Assembly: GCF_052161655.1 (NCBI RefSeq)
Contig: NZ_CP197418.1
Span: 620,001 to 684,000 of the forward strand
Direction of reading: 5' to 3'
Length of the DNA: 64,000 nucleotides
DNA from: Novipirellula sp052161655
GTDB lineage: Bacteria; Planctomycetota; Planctomycetia; Pirellulales; Pirellulaceae
The translations under genes were made by a program, and so were the position numbers. Below, piece after piece: positions 16,169 to 26,109 of the stretch; the first letter of the stretch is position 1; each line of letters opens with the position of its first letter. The notes below the pieces were generated by a model. That model searched no databases. It had not been told where the DNA came from and saw only the letters and a program-made list of their open reading frames with translations.

Positions 16169-19100
16169 TCGATGTGAGTTTTCGCCTCGCTCCCTTCGAG
16201 TATTCGCTCCTCGCTTGACTCGACGAATGGAACTAAGGCCACGCGGAAGCCGCAGGCGTTGACGCGGATTGTCGGCAGGTACGAGCCGCGGCTCGCCGCC
16301 CCGCAGTACCCACCAACATCGCTCCAACTGCCGCCACGTATAACACGGTTTGAGCCTGAAGTTGCACCAGTCGGGTCGGCATGAACCATGCCGCTGTCGT
16401 AACCCGTAACCCAATCGTAGCACCATTCGAATGCGCCAGCGTGCATGTCGAATAGTCCCCGAAGATTGGGACGTAATTCCTTGGCGACATGCGTTTGTCG
16501 CCCACTGTTATCTTGGAACCAAGCGTAACGATCGAGTAGCTTCGCATCGTTGCCAAATCCGAACTTCGACCGCATCCCGCCTCGCGCGGCGATCTCCCAT
16601 TCCGCTTCGGTGGGTAAGCGAAAACCTCGCGAGTGAAGATGAACCGGCCAATTCTTTGGATATTCGGTGTCACCGTCGAGCGCATACTTTGCTTGATCGA
16701 GTGACTTCGGGTCCGCGTACGCCTGATCGACTTCCGGCAATCCGACTTGTTCGGTAAGCCAGCGGCAATACTGGATACTGTCGTACCACGATGCTCCGAC
16801 CATCGGATGATCCGTCGTCGGGCTGTACTGTGTTACGTTAGTTTCAAACACGCCAGAAGCCTTGAATTCGCCATGAGTGACTTCGCGATCCAGGATCGCG
16901 ACTGGTCGTGTCAATCTCACCCTCACCCGGTTTTGAGTTTCATCTGAATTCCAGCCTGGTTCAACGGCGAGAGATCCAATGTCGTAGTCGCCCGGCGGAA
17001 TCACGACATAGGTTTGATAAAACCGCTGCTCGCCGGCTTCGATGACGAGCGTGAACCATTCGCGATTGGGGTCATAGGCTAGGGCCGTTTGATCGACTCG
17101 CTGCACTAAATCTGTTTGGCCCCATTGTCTTAGCAGCCAGCCCGTCACACCGTGGATCGCTGAACTAGGGTCATCACTGAACCATTTCGCAACTTGATTT
17201 ACGGCGGCATCTCGTTGAGTCGGCGGAAGTTCATCAAGTGCAAACTCACCGAGCGCTAACAGCAATCCGAACAGCACGCGGTCTTCGATGCGTCGCGACT
17301 CGCCGCTAAACGACCGCCGCGATTGGTCTGCGACATTCAAACACTCCAATAGCTCGGTGGTGGTGACCCCTTCTACACGACAGTGATGGACAAACTGAGT
17401 CAACGATTCAGGATCATCGGTGATTCGCAGAGCAGCAAAAAACTTTTCACGCTCGCCCAATCGTGCGAGGGCGGCAGCAGCGTTCGCTTGCTGACTTGCT
17501 AACTCCTCTGAAACGGTCGCTGGAATCGTTTTGCGTTGCCAGACGGACGCTGCGACAGATTCTTGAGCGGTCTCGGTGACGAGGGCCGTTAATGAAACCG
17601 GTGAAAAGCCATCCAGTTCAAGTTGTCGCATCGCGTGCCGATGTTCGGTCGGGGACATGCCGTGGAGTTGTTGGGATTCCAGACCGGGGACAGCGTTCCA
17701 AATGGCTGCGTATCGTCGATCGAGATGATTCAGTCCCAGCAGCGATTTAAAGCTTGGGCTCTCGCGGAGCGAATTGAAGTCAGGTGCGATCAGGATTCGT
17801 TCGATGTTAGTTTGACCAGAGCCAATTGTGGCTTCCAAATATTCGAGGGCTTTGCTTTCGTACTTAGACGATTGAACTTGATCAGAAAGCTTGGAGATCG
17901 ATGCGAGTACCGCATACGCTCTGGCAAGTTGGTAAAGGCCGACGCCTTTCTCAGCAACAGTCGTGGCGAAGTCGGTAAGCGTTTTCTCTGCCTCAGTGAA
18001 GTCACCGGCATAAGCTTGCACGATCGCGGTCGCGTATGCGGCAGGGTCTTTCACTAGCTCCCGCAAGGTCTTGAGATCGTTCTCTGCCGCGTTTATATTC
18101 GCCAGTCCTGCGTAGCATATGGCACGATACCGATAGCCAAAGGGGAAACTTGGCGACTTCTCGATCAGCAGATCGAGGTCGTTGATCGCTTCGGTGAACT
18201 GAGATCGTTGGTAAAATGCGATTGCGCGACGTAAACGCGTTCTTCGATCTTCCGGCTGTTTCTCAAGCGTAGCGGTTGTCTCCGCGATTTGTTGTCCCAC
18301 GCTTGGCCGGCTTGCGTCGAAGGACTTACCCAACGTTAGACTGATATCCCACTGCGGTCGATCGAGATAGAGAATCTCGCTATAGTTGTCAGGTGACCGG
18401 TCCCAGACAACATTCCACTCAACGTCTTGCTTCAATTGCACGCCACTATATCGTGATTGGCCATCGATACCGCGAAAGATTTGCAGGGCGTGATGAAATT
18501 TGTATCCGGCTGTTTCCAATTTCCAGTAAACCCTTTCGTGATCGCTAGCCGTTACATCTAAATAGGAGCGGCTGTCTTCCGAGTCGTCATTTCGCTCGAC
18601 CCAAACGGCGGCGAATAATTCGGCGGGCATGCTATTTCGAAGACCGATGTAACCCGCGACATCGACCGCACCGAAGCGTTCTCCGCGTAACTCTTCGTCA
18701 CGTGCCTTCATTTCCTCTGCGGTTTGATCGATCGCGATACTCCAAGCACGACCATCACGATGCCAAATAGCGGCTGCCAACAGCGGCGACACATCCGACG
18801 CGGTCGTCGGGTTGGGTTTTACCGCAATTGAGTTATATGGACGCAAACGCACGAGGCGATAACCGGATTGACCCAGCGTTTCGGCTAGCGAAGCGAATTG
18901 ATCCAGCGGCAAAGTTTGGACTAATGCGAAACGGTCGGTGAGCATTCCTTGGCCTGATTCGACCTGCTCGCGAACGTCTTTTGTCACCGGTTTGTCGTTA
19001 AGTGAAATAACCGAGGCGTCGTCCCACAACTCCGCTCGTGCTGGTTTTTCGGCAAGTGTTGCCAGCATTCTGTCCCTGGCCGCGTCGCCGTGAGACTTCA

Positions 19101-21900
19101 ATTCATCGAACAGAGCGGTAAACTGCTTGGGCTCGGCGTCGAGCAACAATTCGGATAATTGTTCCGAATCATCCGCCGCATAATCTTCGAGCACGTAGGT
19201 GGCGAGATCAATTTCGCTTTGCGGTCGAACACTTGGGTCGGTGCGGAAGACTTCGCCGAGCGGTGGAACTAAATACTGCCGTACCGGTCGCAGCGTTTTG
19301 ATCCACACAGCTAGCCGTAGCGGATTCTCGCTGACGATCCTTTTGGCCACACGCTCGGCCACGGCCTTCCACTTTCCCGTGTTACTGGCGTCGTACATCG
19401 CCAGTGCCGTGGCCGCGTGTAGGAGTTGAGCCTGCTGGTCCGAGTCCGGCCTTTCAAGTACCGGCCAAAGCTCGGCAACGACGGTATCCCGATGCTCAGC
19501 CAAACGTGAGCAGATCGTCTCAACCTGAGCCGGTTCGGCTCGCAACATCCGCTCGATGATAAATGGGAGCAAGGAGGCATCTTCCGGCAAGAGCGCCAGC
19601 GCCGCATGGAGTTTAGCGTTCGATTTGTCTTCGGAACTCGAATAGGCGTTCGACAATTCGTCCCGTGTCAACTCATGGTAATCAGAAAGCTCCGAGAGAA
19701 TGGCTGGCAACTCCGATGTGTTGGATTGCATCAGTCGCTGGACGAGGCCCTTCGCTTCGGAAACTCGTTGGTTCTTCTGGTTGTTCGATCGCATGATCAA
19801 ACCGCCGACGATCATCACGACCAGCAAGGCAGCGATGGTCGAAAGGACGATCGCACGTTGTCGCCGGCTTCGTTTCGCCTTTCGCTCGTGATACGCGATC
19901 GAAGCGTCGATGTATTCGCTTGTGGCCGATGTCAGCAGGTAAGGTGCATGGCTGAGCAATTGCCGACCTTCGTCCAATGGCAACCCTTCGGCCAATAGTA
20001 AGCTGTCGTTGCGGTCTTGCTGCTCCCATCGCTGCTGGGTCTGTTCGACGCGGGAGCGGAGTCGGAGTTGTTCCCGGTTGGCGCTGATCCAGTTGACGAT
20101 CCGGTCCCAACGGCGGAGCAACGCTTCGTGGGCCAGGCTCGCGATCGGCGTGTCGTCCTGACGGTCGGTGGTCAAAAACCTCGCCGCAACCAAATGACCG
20201 ACGAGGGTCTTTCGCGCCGGTGTCGATGTCAGCTCGGCCTCGCTTGCCCGCCGTCGCACGGCCGCCTGATCGCCAGCGACGTCGACCGAAACTAGTAACG
20301 GCAGGATCTCGTCCATCGCCGCTTGTGCCTCTGGTGGTAGACTTGCGAACGTCTCATCGGCCCGCTTGCCGATCGCTCCTTCCACACCTCCAAGCTCCAC
20401 ATAGGCCGCGAACGTCAACAAGCGGCGTTTATCGTCTCGTTGACGGTAGAGCTCGGCGAGCGTGTATTCCAACAGCGGTAACGCATGAGGGTCGCGGGCG
20501 GCATCTTGAAAGATTACTTCGTCCAACGAGCGGCCCGTCTTTTCGTTTCGCTCGAAGCGTAATCCTGCGAGCCGCGCCGGTTCCGTGATCAGGCGTTGGA
20601 TCGAGGTGGCGTTGGGCGGCAACAGATCGTAGTGGCCTTGCCTGCCTTTCAGCTGCAGGAAGATGGGCATCTGCTGGGCGTGATGGTAGAAGTCACTGCG
20701 GAGCGTGGCCAGCACCACGACATGCCCGCTGCGGGCCAACGCCTCGATCGCCGCGAAGAAACGTTCACGATCCTGCGACGTCGTGTGGCGGTCGGTCCAG
20801 AGTTCTTCGAGTTGATCGAGAAGCAGCAGAAGACGTACTTTTCGTCCCGCCTGATCGCTGGCCCTGGAGAAAGCGGGCGCGATGCTCAACCGGACAGTCA
20901 GTGGCGCGTTCTCAGCCAAGCTTTCGGCAATATCATCCAGCGTGCTGGCCGCTTCATTCCAACCCGGCAGCGACTCGGCTATCAAACGTACCAATACGGC
21001 ACAGAGGTCCGCGGCCGATAACGCCGGAATGAAGGTCACTGTATGCCACTGAGTCGAGTCGTCGTCGCCCGCATACTGAACGAGGTTGGCTGCGACACCG
21101 GCGCGAGCCAGCGAGCTTTTTCCGGAACCACTCGCACCCACGATCACCGCGAATGCACAACCGGCTTGTTCTTGGTCGCGAAGCCGTTGCAGCAGCTGGC
21201 AGGTCTCCTCTTCGCGGCCATGAAAGATGGCGGCGTGACCGATGTCGAAGACTTCCAACCCGCGATACGGTTCCTCCGTCCAGCTCGGCGCCGCATCGGC
21301 TCCCATGAGAACGTCGATCGCGTGGCGCATATGCAAACGCAAGCGTTGAACGAAGCCGACCGGCTCGCGATAGGTTTGATAGGCGCGCAGATTCCGGCCC
21401 TCGGCATCGTGGAACTGCTCGCGGATAAACGCTTCAGCCAGCTTTCGCTGGTTGACAAACTCTTCCAATTGGGACGTCGGCAGCTCCGTCAGCCGCTGTT
21501 TGAATGCGGCATCGTCATCACGGGCATAGGCAAGGATGACCGGTCGCTCTCGCCCGCTCTGTTCAAACGCGGCCAGCATCAGATCAAGCTCGCGTTCGGT
21601 TCCGCTGCGGTACGGCGTGCCATCGGGTCGAGCGATGGCGGCCCCAAGCGGAGAGCCGAGTCGCGACCAAAGAATGAAGACGGCGATGTCGATCGGCTCT
21701 TTTCCGAGCAGGAAGTCGATAGTCTCTTGAAAGGAGGCGGTCGCGGGAAGGGCGAGTTCCTCCCACAGCACCGGCAACAACCGAGTGCCCGGATACATCC
21801 GCTGCAGTCCCTCAACAACACGACGAGCCCCATCCCGCTCTTCGGCCACGTCACCCGGACTGGAGATAAAGATACGGATCGTCCGGGGATTAACCGTCAT
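16165..21900 (-). CDS. DUF4062-STAND NTPase-transmembrane-FGE sulfatase fusion
   Basis: 1911 aa from ATG 21900. Domains in order: DUF4062 (about 5-200; TIRIFISSPGDVAEERDGAR, FILWSRLGSPLG); an nSTAND-type NTPase with Walker A GASGSGKSS (about 255-263) and Walker B LLLLLDQLEEL (about 361); one membrane helix (IVLSTIAALLVVMIVGGLIM, about 685-705); a long helical region with TPR-like repeats (to about 1500); and a C-terminal FGE/SUMF1 domain (about 1620-1890; FRLPTEAEWEIAARGG, GAFEWCYDW, RVIRGGSW, CGFRVAL). STAND proteins are ATP-dependent switches; DUF4062 and FGE partners are typical of planctomycete and cyanobacterial conflict or signalling proteins. It is first gene of a three-gene operon and divergent from the TIR-kinase gene. 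Confidence 0.88.
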   Translation of the reverse strand: MTVNPRTIRIFISSPGDVAEERDGARRVVEGLQRMYPGTRLLPVLWEELALPATASFQETIDFLLGKEPIDIAVFILWSRLGSPLGAAIARPDGTPYRSGTERELDLMLAAFEQSGRERPVILAYARDDDAAFKQRLTELPTSQLEEFVNQRKLAEAFIREQFHDAEGRNLRAYQTYREPVGFVQRLRLHMRHAIDVLMGADAAPSWTEEPYRGLEVFDIGHAAIFHGREEETCQLLQRLRDQEQAGCAFAVIVGASGSGKSSLARAGVAANLVQYAGDDDSTQWHTVTFIPALSAADLCAVLVRLIAESLPGWNEAASTLDDIAESLAENAPLTVRLSIAPAFSRASDQAGRKVRLLLLLDQLEELWTDRHTTSQDRERFFAAIEALARSGHVVVLATLRSDFYHHAQQMPIFLQLKGRQGHYDLLPPNATSIQRLITEPARLAGLRFERNEKTGRSLDEVIFQDAARDPHALPLLEYTLAELYRQRDDKRRLLTFAAYVELGGVEGAIGKRADETFASLPPEAQAAMDEILPLLVSVDVAGDQAAVRRRASEAELTSTPARKTLVGHLVAARFLTTDRQDDTPIASLAHEALLRRWDRIVNWISANREQLRLRSRVEQTQQRWEQQDRNDSLLLAEGLPLDEGRQLLSHAPYLLTSATSEYIDASIAYHERKAKRSRRQRAIVLSTIAALLVVMIVGGLIMRSNNQKNQRVSEAKGLVQRLMQSNTSELPAILSELSDYHELTRDELSNAYSSSEDKSNAKLHAALALLPEDASLLPFIIERMLRAEPAQVETICSRLAEHRDTVVAELWPVLERPDSDQQAQLLHAATALAMYDASNTGKWKAVAERVAKRIVSENPLRLAVWIKTLRPVRQYLVPPLGEVFRTDPSVRPQSEIDLATYVLEDYAADDSEQLSELLLDAEPKQFTALFDELKSHGDAARDRMLATLAEKPARAELWDDASVISLNDKPVTKDVREQVESGQGMLTDRFALVQTLPLDQFASLAETLGQSGYRLVRLRPYNSIAVKPNPTTASDVSPLLAAAIWHRDGRAWSIAIDQTAEEMKARDEELRGERFGAVDVAGYIGLRNSMPAELFAAVWVERNDDSEDSRSYLDVTASDHERVYWKLETAGYKFHHALQIFRGIDGQSRYSGVQLKQDVEWNVVWDRSPDNYSEILYLDRPQWDISLTLGKSFDASRPSVGQQIAETTATLEKQPEDRRTRLRRAIAFYQRSQFTEAINDLDLLIEKSPSFPFGYRYRAICYAGLANINAAENDLKTLRELVKDPAAYATAIVQAYAGDFTEAEKTLTDFATTVAEKGVGLYQLARAYAVLASISKLSDQVQSSKYESKALEYLEATIGSGQTNIERILIAPDFNSLRESPSFKSLLGLNHLDRRYAAIWNAVPGLESQQLHGMSPTEHRHAMRQLELDGFSPVSLTALVTETAQESVAASVWQRKTIPATVSEELASQQANAAAALARLGEREKFFAALRITDDPESLTQFVHHCRVEGVTTTELLECLNVADQSRRSFSGESRRIEDRVLFGLLLALGEFALDELPPTQRDAAVNQVAKWFSDDPSSAIHGVTGWLLRQWGQTDLVQRVDQTALAYDPNREWFTLVIEAGEQRFYQTYVVIPPGDYDIGSLAVEPGWNSDETQNRVRVRLTRPVAILDREVTHGEFKASGVFETNVTQYSPTTDHPMVGASWYDSIQYCRWLTEQVGLPEVDQAYADPKSLDQAKYALDGDTEYPKNWPVHLHSRGFRLPTEAEWEIAARGGMRSKFGFGNDAKLLDRYAWFQDNSGRQTHVAKELRPNLRGLFDMHAGAFEWCYDWVTGYDSGMVHADPTGATSGSNRVIRGGSWSDVGGYCGAASRGSYLPTIRVNACGFRVALVPFVESSEERILEGSEAKTHIE

Positions 21901-22201
21901 TCGCGTGAACCAGATTAAGGGAACGCATCAATACAAGCAGAAACTCAAAGATTCTATCATACCCGAACGGCGATTTGGCGATCGACAGAGTTAACAGTGC
22001 CCTCTTCTATGTCCTCACTCGTTCGTTGGCAATTGGACCGTGGCGTTCCGGCTAATTGCTTGCAGTCATTTAAAGTAACTTGATTACAACGTTTTGTAGT
22101 GGGCGTCACCGTTACGAACGCACCTCCGATTCAAGATGGTTTCGGCGGTCAAGTCAGCACGAAGAATGCGACACCAAAGCCTTGGGAAGGAGTGGCATGC
22201 A
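21901..22201. other. Divergent control region of the island
   Basis: This region lies between the start of the STAND-FGE gene (minus) and the small ORF at 22202 (plus). Both promoters are expected here. No repeat, tRNA or clear operator palindrome is seen. At the plus-strand end lies a strong purine-rich ribosome binding site (GGGAAGGAG, about 22184-22192). A 100-codon plus-strand frame starting at 22099 overlaps this region but looks like chance coding. Confidence 0.45.
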
Positions 22202-22327
22202 GTGAACATACACCCTATCCTAGTCCCGAGAGACTTCGAGCTACGCGCCCACATAGACAACGAAGATGTGCATGCATACGAAGCGGGCACAAGTACCATT
22301 TCGTTGCTCGAGGAAATGCGTATTTAA
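22202..22327 (+). CDS. 41-aa peptide upstream of TIR-kinase gene
   Basis: Starts at GTG 22202, nine bases after a near-perfect Shine-Dalgarno run (GGAAGGAG), and stops at TAA 22325-22327, 81 bases before the TIR-kinase gene. The 41 residues (VPRDFELRAHIDNEDVHAY, then GTSTISLLEEMRI) are acidic and helix-prone. The strong ribosome site is the only real support. It could be a small partner protein or a leader ORF influencing translation of the downstream gene. No family is recognised. Confidence 0.4.
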   Translation: MNIHPILVPRDFELRAHIDNEDVHAYEAGTSTISLLEEMRI

Positions 22328-22408
22328 AGTTCTCAGAAGCGGTGTCCGGAATGGTACCAAGCGATATGTGTCGGCGTCGAACAGTCTTCCAACGGAATTG
22401 ATATCCTG

Positions 22409-25400
22409 ATGTCACTCGTCTTTATCAGCCACGCGACTCGTGATCGCACTCCAGCGTTAGCGATTTGCTCGGCCTTGGAGTCGCACGGCATCCGATGTTG
22501 GATCGCGCCACGCAACATCGTCGCGGGTGTGAAGTGGCCCGCGGCGATCGCGGATGCGATTGAGAATTGTGCCGCTTGCGTATTGGTAATGTCGGATTTA
22601 GCCAACGAGTCCGACAATATTGCTGACGAGATTGTTTTGGCAAAGAAATTCCATCGGCCGATCGTTGCGGTCCGAGTCAGTAAGGTCGAACCGGCCAAGC
22701 ACTTGGAACTGCACCTGGCTTCCTCTCACTGGTTTAAGGCCTACCCGCCGCCAATTGACGACCACCTAGCACGTTTGGTAAGCGATCTTGAAGAACTTTC
22801 CGGGATCGTGGGCAAGCGACGACCTGTCGAGACGACACCAACCTCCAAGGCCGATCGCGACACTCGCGAACAACGCGATACGAAGCCGGATGCACCACCG
22901 GCCGACTCATTACTGCATTCCGAGTTACTGTTTGGGGTTGTTGCCGCCCAGTTCGACTTTATCAACCAAGAACAGTTCTTGGCGGTCTGTGCCGAATGGT
23001 GTGCAACCAAGAACAAATCGATCGGTCGGATGCTCGTGGAGAGGAAATGGATCGAGGAAGACGATCGGATTGCTATCGAAGCCGTTCACCAACGTAAAAT
23101 TGCAAAGTTTCAAGGCAACGCACCGGTCGCACTGGTGGCCTCAGCCGATGCGCTCGTGTGTGACGTGATTCGACAAAGTGAATCGCCGGAGATAAGCCGT
23201 TCGTTAGACGGTCTGCTTTTCGATTGTAATGCTGGAAATCTCAGAAAAGATGACGCTTTAGCGTTTGGTTCGAGCTCTCGCTACCAATGGAATCGCTTGC
23301 ACCGTGCCGGCGGATTGGGGCATATCTGGATTGCTGATGACCGAGACTTAGGTCGATCGGTTGCGATCAAAATGCTGCCAACCGGAACGACATCGACACG
23401 CGCCGAGGAGATGTTGCTTCGCGAAGCCAGGATCACTGGCCAATTGGAACATCCCAACATCGTGCCGATTTATGAAGTCGGACGCCGTGAATCCGATCAA
23501 AACGCCTTTTACGCGATGCGATTGTTGCATGGTGAAACGCTAACCGAAGCAATTGAGAAGTTTCATCAAGCGAAAAATGGCGGGAGATTAAACCCGATCG
23601 AACGGCGCCGCTTGATCAACGTTTTGATCGATGTCTGCAATGCCGTCGCCTACGCCCATTCCCAGGGCATCGTGCATTTGGACATCAAACCCGATAATGT
23701 CATCGTTGGCATGTTCAACGAAGTTAATCTGATCGATTGGGGATTGGCAATGGCGTTGGTCGACGTCGCGAATTCACCGGATCGACCGCGCGGCACACCT
23801 GCCTACATGACACCCGAACAAGCACGCGGCCAATCGGCCAAACTGGATCGGCGAACCGATACGTACGGCTTGGGAACGATCCTGTTTGAGATCCTGACGG
23901 GTCGACCACCTCACCTGGGTAATGACCCGAACACGTTACTAGACGAGATTGCTTCGCGACCAGCCGCAACACCCAAAGAAATTGTCAAGGAAACGCCGAA
24001 CACGCTCAATCAAATTTGTGCCAAAGCCATGGCGTGGGATCCGACCGATCGATGCGACAGTGCGTTAGAGTTGGCGGAGGCTTTGCAATCGTTCCTGAGT
24101 GACGAACCGCTGGAGAACTATCGCTGGTGCGTTCGCAATGCACAACATTTGGTTTCACAAGATCGCGGCAATGAAGTCTACCGCGATAATTTGGCGCGGG
24201 CACAAATGAACTTAAGCGTTGTACTGATCGGCATGGAAAGATTCAGCGAAGCTTCGGATGGTCTGTACGAAGTTGTTGAACATTATCAATGGCTAAAGTC
24301 TCAGGACTCCGGCAATCTTCAATTCCGCGTCAACCTTGCTTCAGCACTGTTGCAGCATCGAACCGCACTCGCATCTTTGGGGAAATCCGACGAAGCCGAA
24401 CAGATGAGATATCGGGCGTTGTCTGAGTACGAGGACATCGTTCGAAAGAGCGACAAGCCCGAAAAATACATGTCGGTTTACATCACGGCCATGCGAGACG
24501 GCGGTATTGATGAACAGGAAGTTCAGCGTCGCGTCCGAAGAATGTCCGAAGAAAGACCGCCTGAAACATCGAATGAAAGTCTTGTTGTTGACTCGGCCGA
24601 ATTTACTTCTATGACTTCTGGGGCACTCAACGAATCGTTCAGTGTGAACGTTTATTGGCAGAATCGAATAACTTGGGGTGGAACACTGCATACGCCGATT
24701 GAACTCGGACGCCTCATGGAAGGTGATTCCAGCACATTCGAAGTCGTTCGACACAGTGATTACTGCCGCATGGCGATTGCGGGAAATGAGGCAATGTCCG
24801 TGCCTCGGTCGGCAATTCGTGTCGATTGTCAAGTTCCGGGACGACTTCGGATTACGAACTTGCATAGAAAATTAGGTTACTCTGCATCAAATCAGACAGT
24901 CTTGCCTGACGGATCGCTTCAACATCCCGTCACCGTGGGGCCGCGTGAGTCCTTCGAGATAAGTGATGAGTCGTGCATCCTATTGAGCGACGAACTCAGG
25001 TTGGAGATATCTCCGTTCATTACTCTCATGGCGTCGCAGTTCGACGAAAAGGGAACTTTGCTTCACACTGGTGACGCGCCCGCAATCGAAGCCAATACAT
25101 CAATCGATGTTCGCTCGGCTGATTCGCACTTCAGCACGATCGATCGTTTCCAAATCGTTCGGCCGCTCGGACGAGGCGGCCTCGGAAATGTTTCGCTCGC
25201 GCGAGACCTTGAGACCGGTCGATTCGTCGCGGTCAAAGAATTGCTTTCGTCACAACACAATATTCGCAACGTAGAGCGGTTTCTTTTCGAGGCTCGATTG
25301 ATGGCGCTGTTGGAGACTCCCGAGTGCCCCGTCGTTTATGCCATCGGTCGGTTCCCGGACGAGCGTCCGTTTTTTGCGATGCAGCACGTTCCCGGTGTGA

Positions 25401-26047
25401 GTATTGCCCAGCTCGGGCACGACTGGCGAGATGAAAGTAACCGAGACTCGCAAACCAAGTCCCTCGGTCACATCCTGCGGTCGCTAGCACAAGTCGCAAA
25501 GTGCCTGCATTACGCGCACTGTCGCGGTCTCGTCCACTGCGACGTCAAGCCGCAAAATATTCGTGTCAATCCCGATGGCAACGCGTTCTTGCTTGACTGG
25601 GGATTGTCTCGCTGTATCGAGTTTGAAGATGGATATGTCGACGAATTTGTCGCCGATTTAGCAGAAAGACGACCAGATGACTACCAAAATGGAACGTTTG
25701 GAACGCCGGCGTTCATGAGTCCCGAACAAGCAACGGGAGAGATCGATCGAATTGGAACGCTATCTGACATCTACTCTTTGGGGGCAACGTTATACGATTT
25801 GCTCGTCGGCCATCCGGTGTATTCGGATGTCAGTAGTGTTAGCGAGATGATCGAAAAGGTGATCAAAGGCGAAGAAATCCCGCCTCCGTCCAAAGTGGTC
25901 CGGGATGCAAAGTTCCCGGTCGAACTGGATGACATTTGTATGCGGGCGCTTGCTCGCAAACCTGAGCAACGTTATCCCAACGCTGCACAAATGCAACGTG
26001 ATCTGCTGAGTGTTGCTGAATTACTCAATGATAAAGCCACCTCATGA
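22409..26047 (+). CDS. TIR-kinase-FHA-like-kinase fusion protein
   Basis: 1212 aa from ATG 22409. Residues 1-135 are a TIR domain (LVFISHATRDR, CWIAPRNIVAG, VLVMSDLANESDN) with the Glu expected of NADase TIRs (DEIVLAKK, E74). About 170-235 is a helical segment seen in planctomycete kinases (SIGRMLVERKWIEEDDR). Kinase 1 (about 285-560) has VAIKML, HLDIKPDN (about 422) and DWG (about 443). A helical TPR-like stretch follows (about 580-700), then an FHA-like beta domain (about 735-870; IELGR, VPRSAIRVDC, RLRITNLHRKLGYSASNQT). Kinase 2 (about 910-1190) has GRGGLGNV, VAVKEL, HCDVKPQN and DWG. Both kinases look catalytically complete. There is no membrane helix, so it is cytosolic. The combination suggests phosphorylation-controlled NAD cleavage; this is inference. 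Confidence 0.9.
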   Translation: MSLVFISHATRDRTPALAICSALESHGIRCWIAPRNIVAGVKWPAAIADAIENCAACVLVMSDLANESDNIADEIVLAKKFHRPIVAVRVSKVEPAKHLELHLASSHWFKAYPPPIDDHLARLVSDLEELSGIVGKRRPVETTPTSKADRDTREQRDTKPDAPPADSLLHSELLFGVVAAQFDFINQEQFLAVCAEWCATKNKSIGRMLVERKWIEEDDRIAIEAVHQRKIAKFQGNAPVALVASADALVCDVIRQSESPEISRSLDGLLFDCNAGNLRKDDALAFGSSSRYQWNRLHRAGGLGHIWIADDRDLGRSVAIKMLPTGTTSTRAEEMLLREARITGQLEHPNIVPIYEVGRRESDQNAFYAMRLLHGETLTEAIEKFHQAKNGGRLNPIERRRLINVLIDVCNAVAYAHSQGIVHLDIKPDNVIVGMFNEVNLIDWGLAMALVDVANSPDRPRGTPAYMTPEQARGQSAKLDRRTDTYGLGTILFEILTGRPPHLGNDPNTLLDEIASRPAATPKEIVKETPNTLNQICAKAMAWDPTDRCDSALELAEALQSFLSDEPLENYRWCVRNAQHLVSQDRGNEVYRDNLARAQMNLSVVLIGMERFSEASDGLYEVVEHYQWLKSQDSGNLQFRVNLASALLQHRTALASLGKSDEAEQMRYRALSEYEDIVRKSDKPEKYMSVYITAMRDGGIDEQEVQRRVRRMSEERPPETSNESLVVDSAEFTSMTSGALNESFSVNVYWQNRITWGGTLHTPIELGRLMEGDSSTFEVVRHSDYCRMAIAGNEAMSVPRSAIRVDCQVPGRLRITNLHRKLGYSASNQTVLPDGSLQHPVTVGPRESFEISDESCILLSDELRLEISPFITLMASQFDEKGTLLHTGDAPAIEANTSIDVRSADSHFSTIDRFQIVRPLGRGGLGNVSLARDLETGRFVAVKELLSSQHNIRNVERFLFEARLMALLETPECPVVYAIGRFPDERPFFAMQHVPGVSIAQLGHDWRDESNRDSQTKSLGHILRSLAQVAKCLHYAHCRGLVHCDVKPQNIRVNPDGNAFLLDWGLSRCIEFEDGYVDEFVADLAERRPDDYQNGTFGTPAFMSPEQATGEIDRIGTLSDIYSLGATLYDLLVGHPVYSDVSSVSEMIEKVIKGEEIPPPSKVVRDAKFPVELDDICMRALARKPEQRYPNAAQMQRDLLSVAELLNDKATS

Positions 26048-26109
26048 TGGAAACGACTCGAATGTATTTCATCAAGCGATGGTTGTGCAGAGAGAGAGGG
26101 TCAGAAGTC

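Noticed and set aside
16165..16500. FGE domain end as a diversity-generating retroelement target
   Set aside because: FGE/C-lectin folds are common DGR targets, and RGGSW...GFR is the usual position, but there is no reverse transcriptase and no adenine-rich template repeat in the window, and the codons here are not AAY-rich.
21043..21918. 291-codon frame antisense to the STAND-FGE gene
   Set aside because: Shadow frame on the non-coding strand of a well-supported gene; no domain or ribosome site.
22099..22401. 100-codon plus-strand frame upstream of the TIR-kinase gene
   Set aside because: Arg/Pro-rich low-quality sequence; the 41-codon GTG frame in a different phase has the strong ribosome site.
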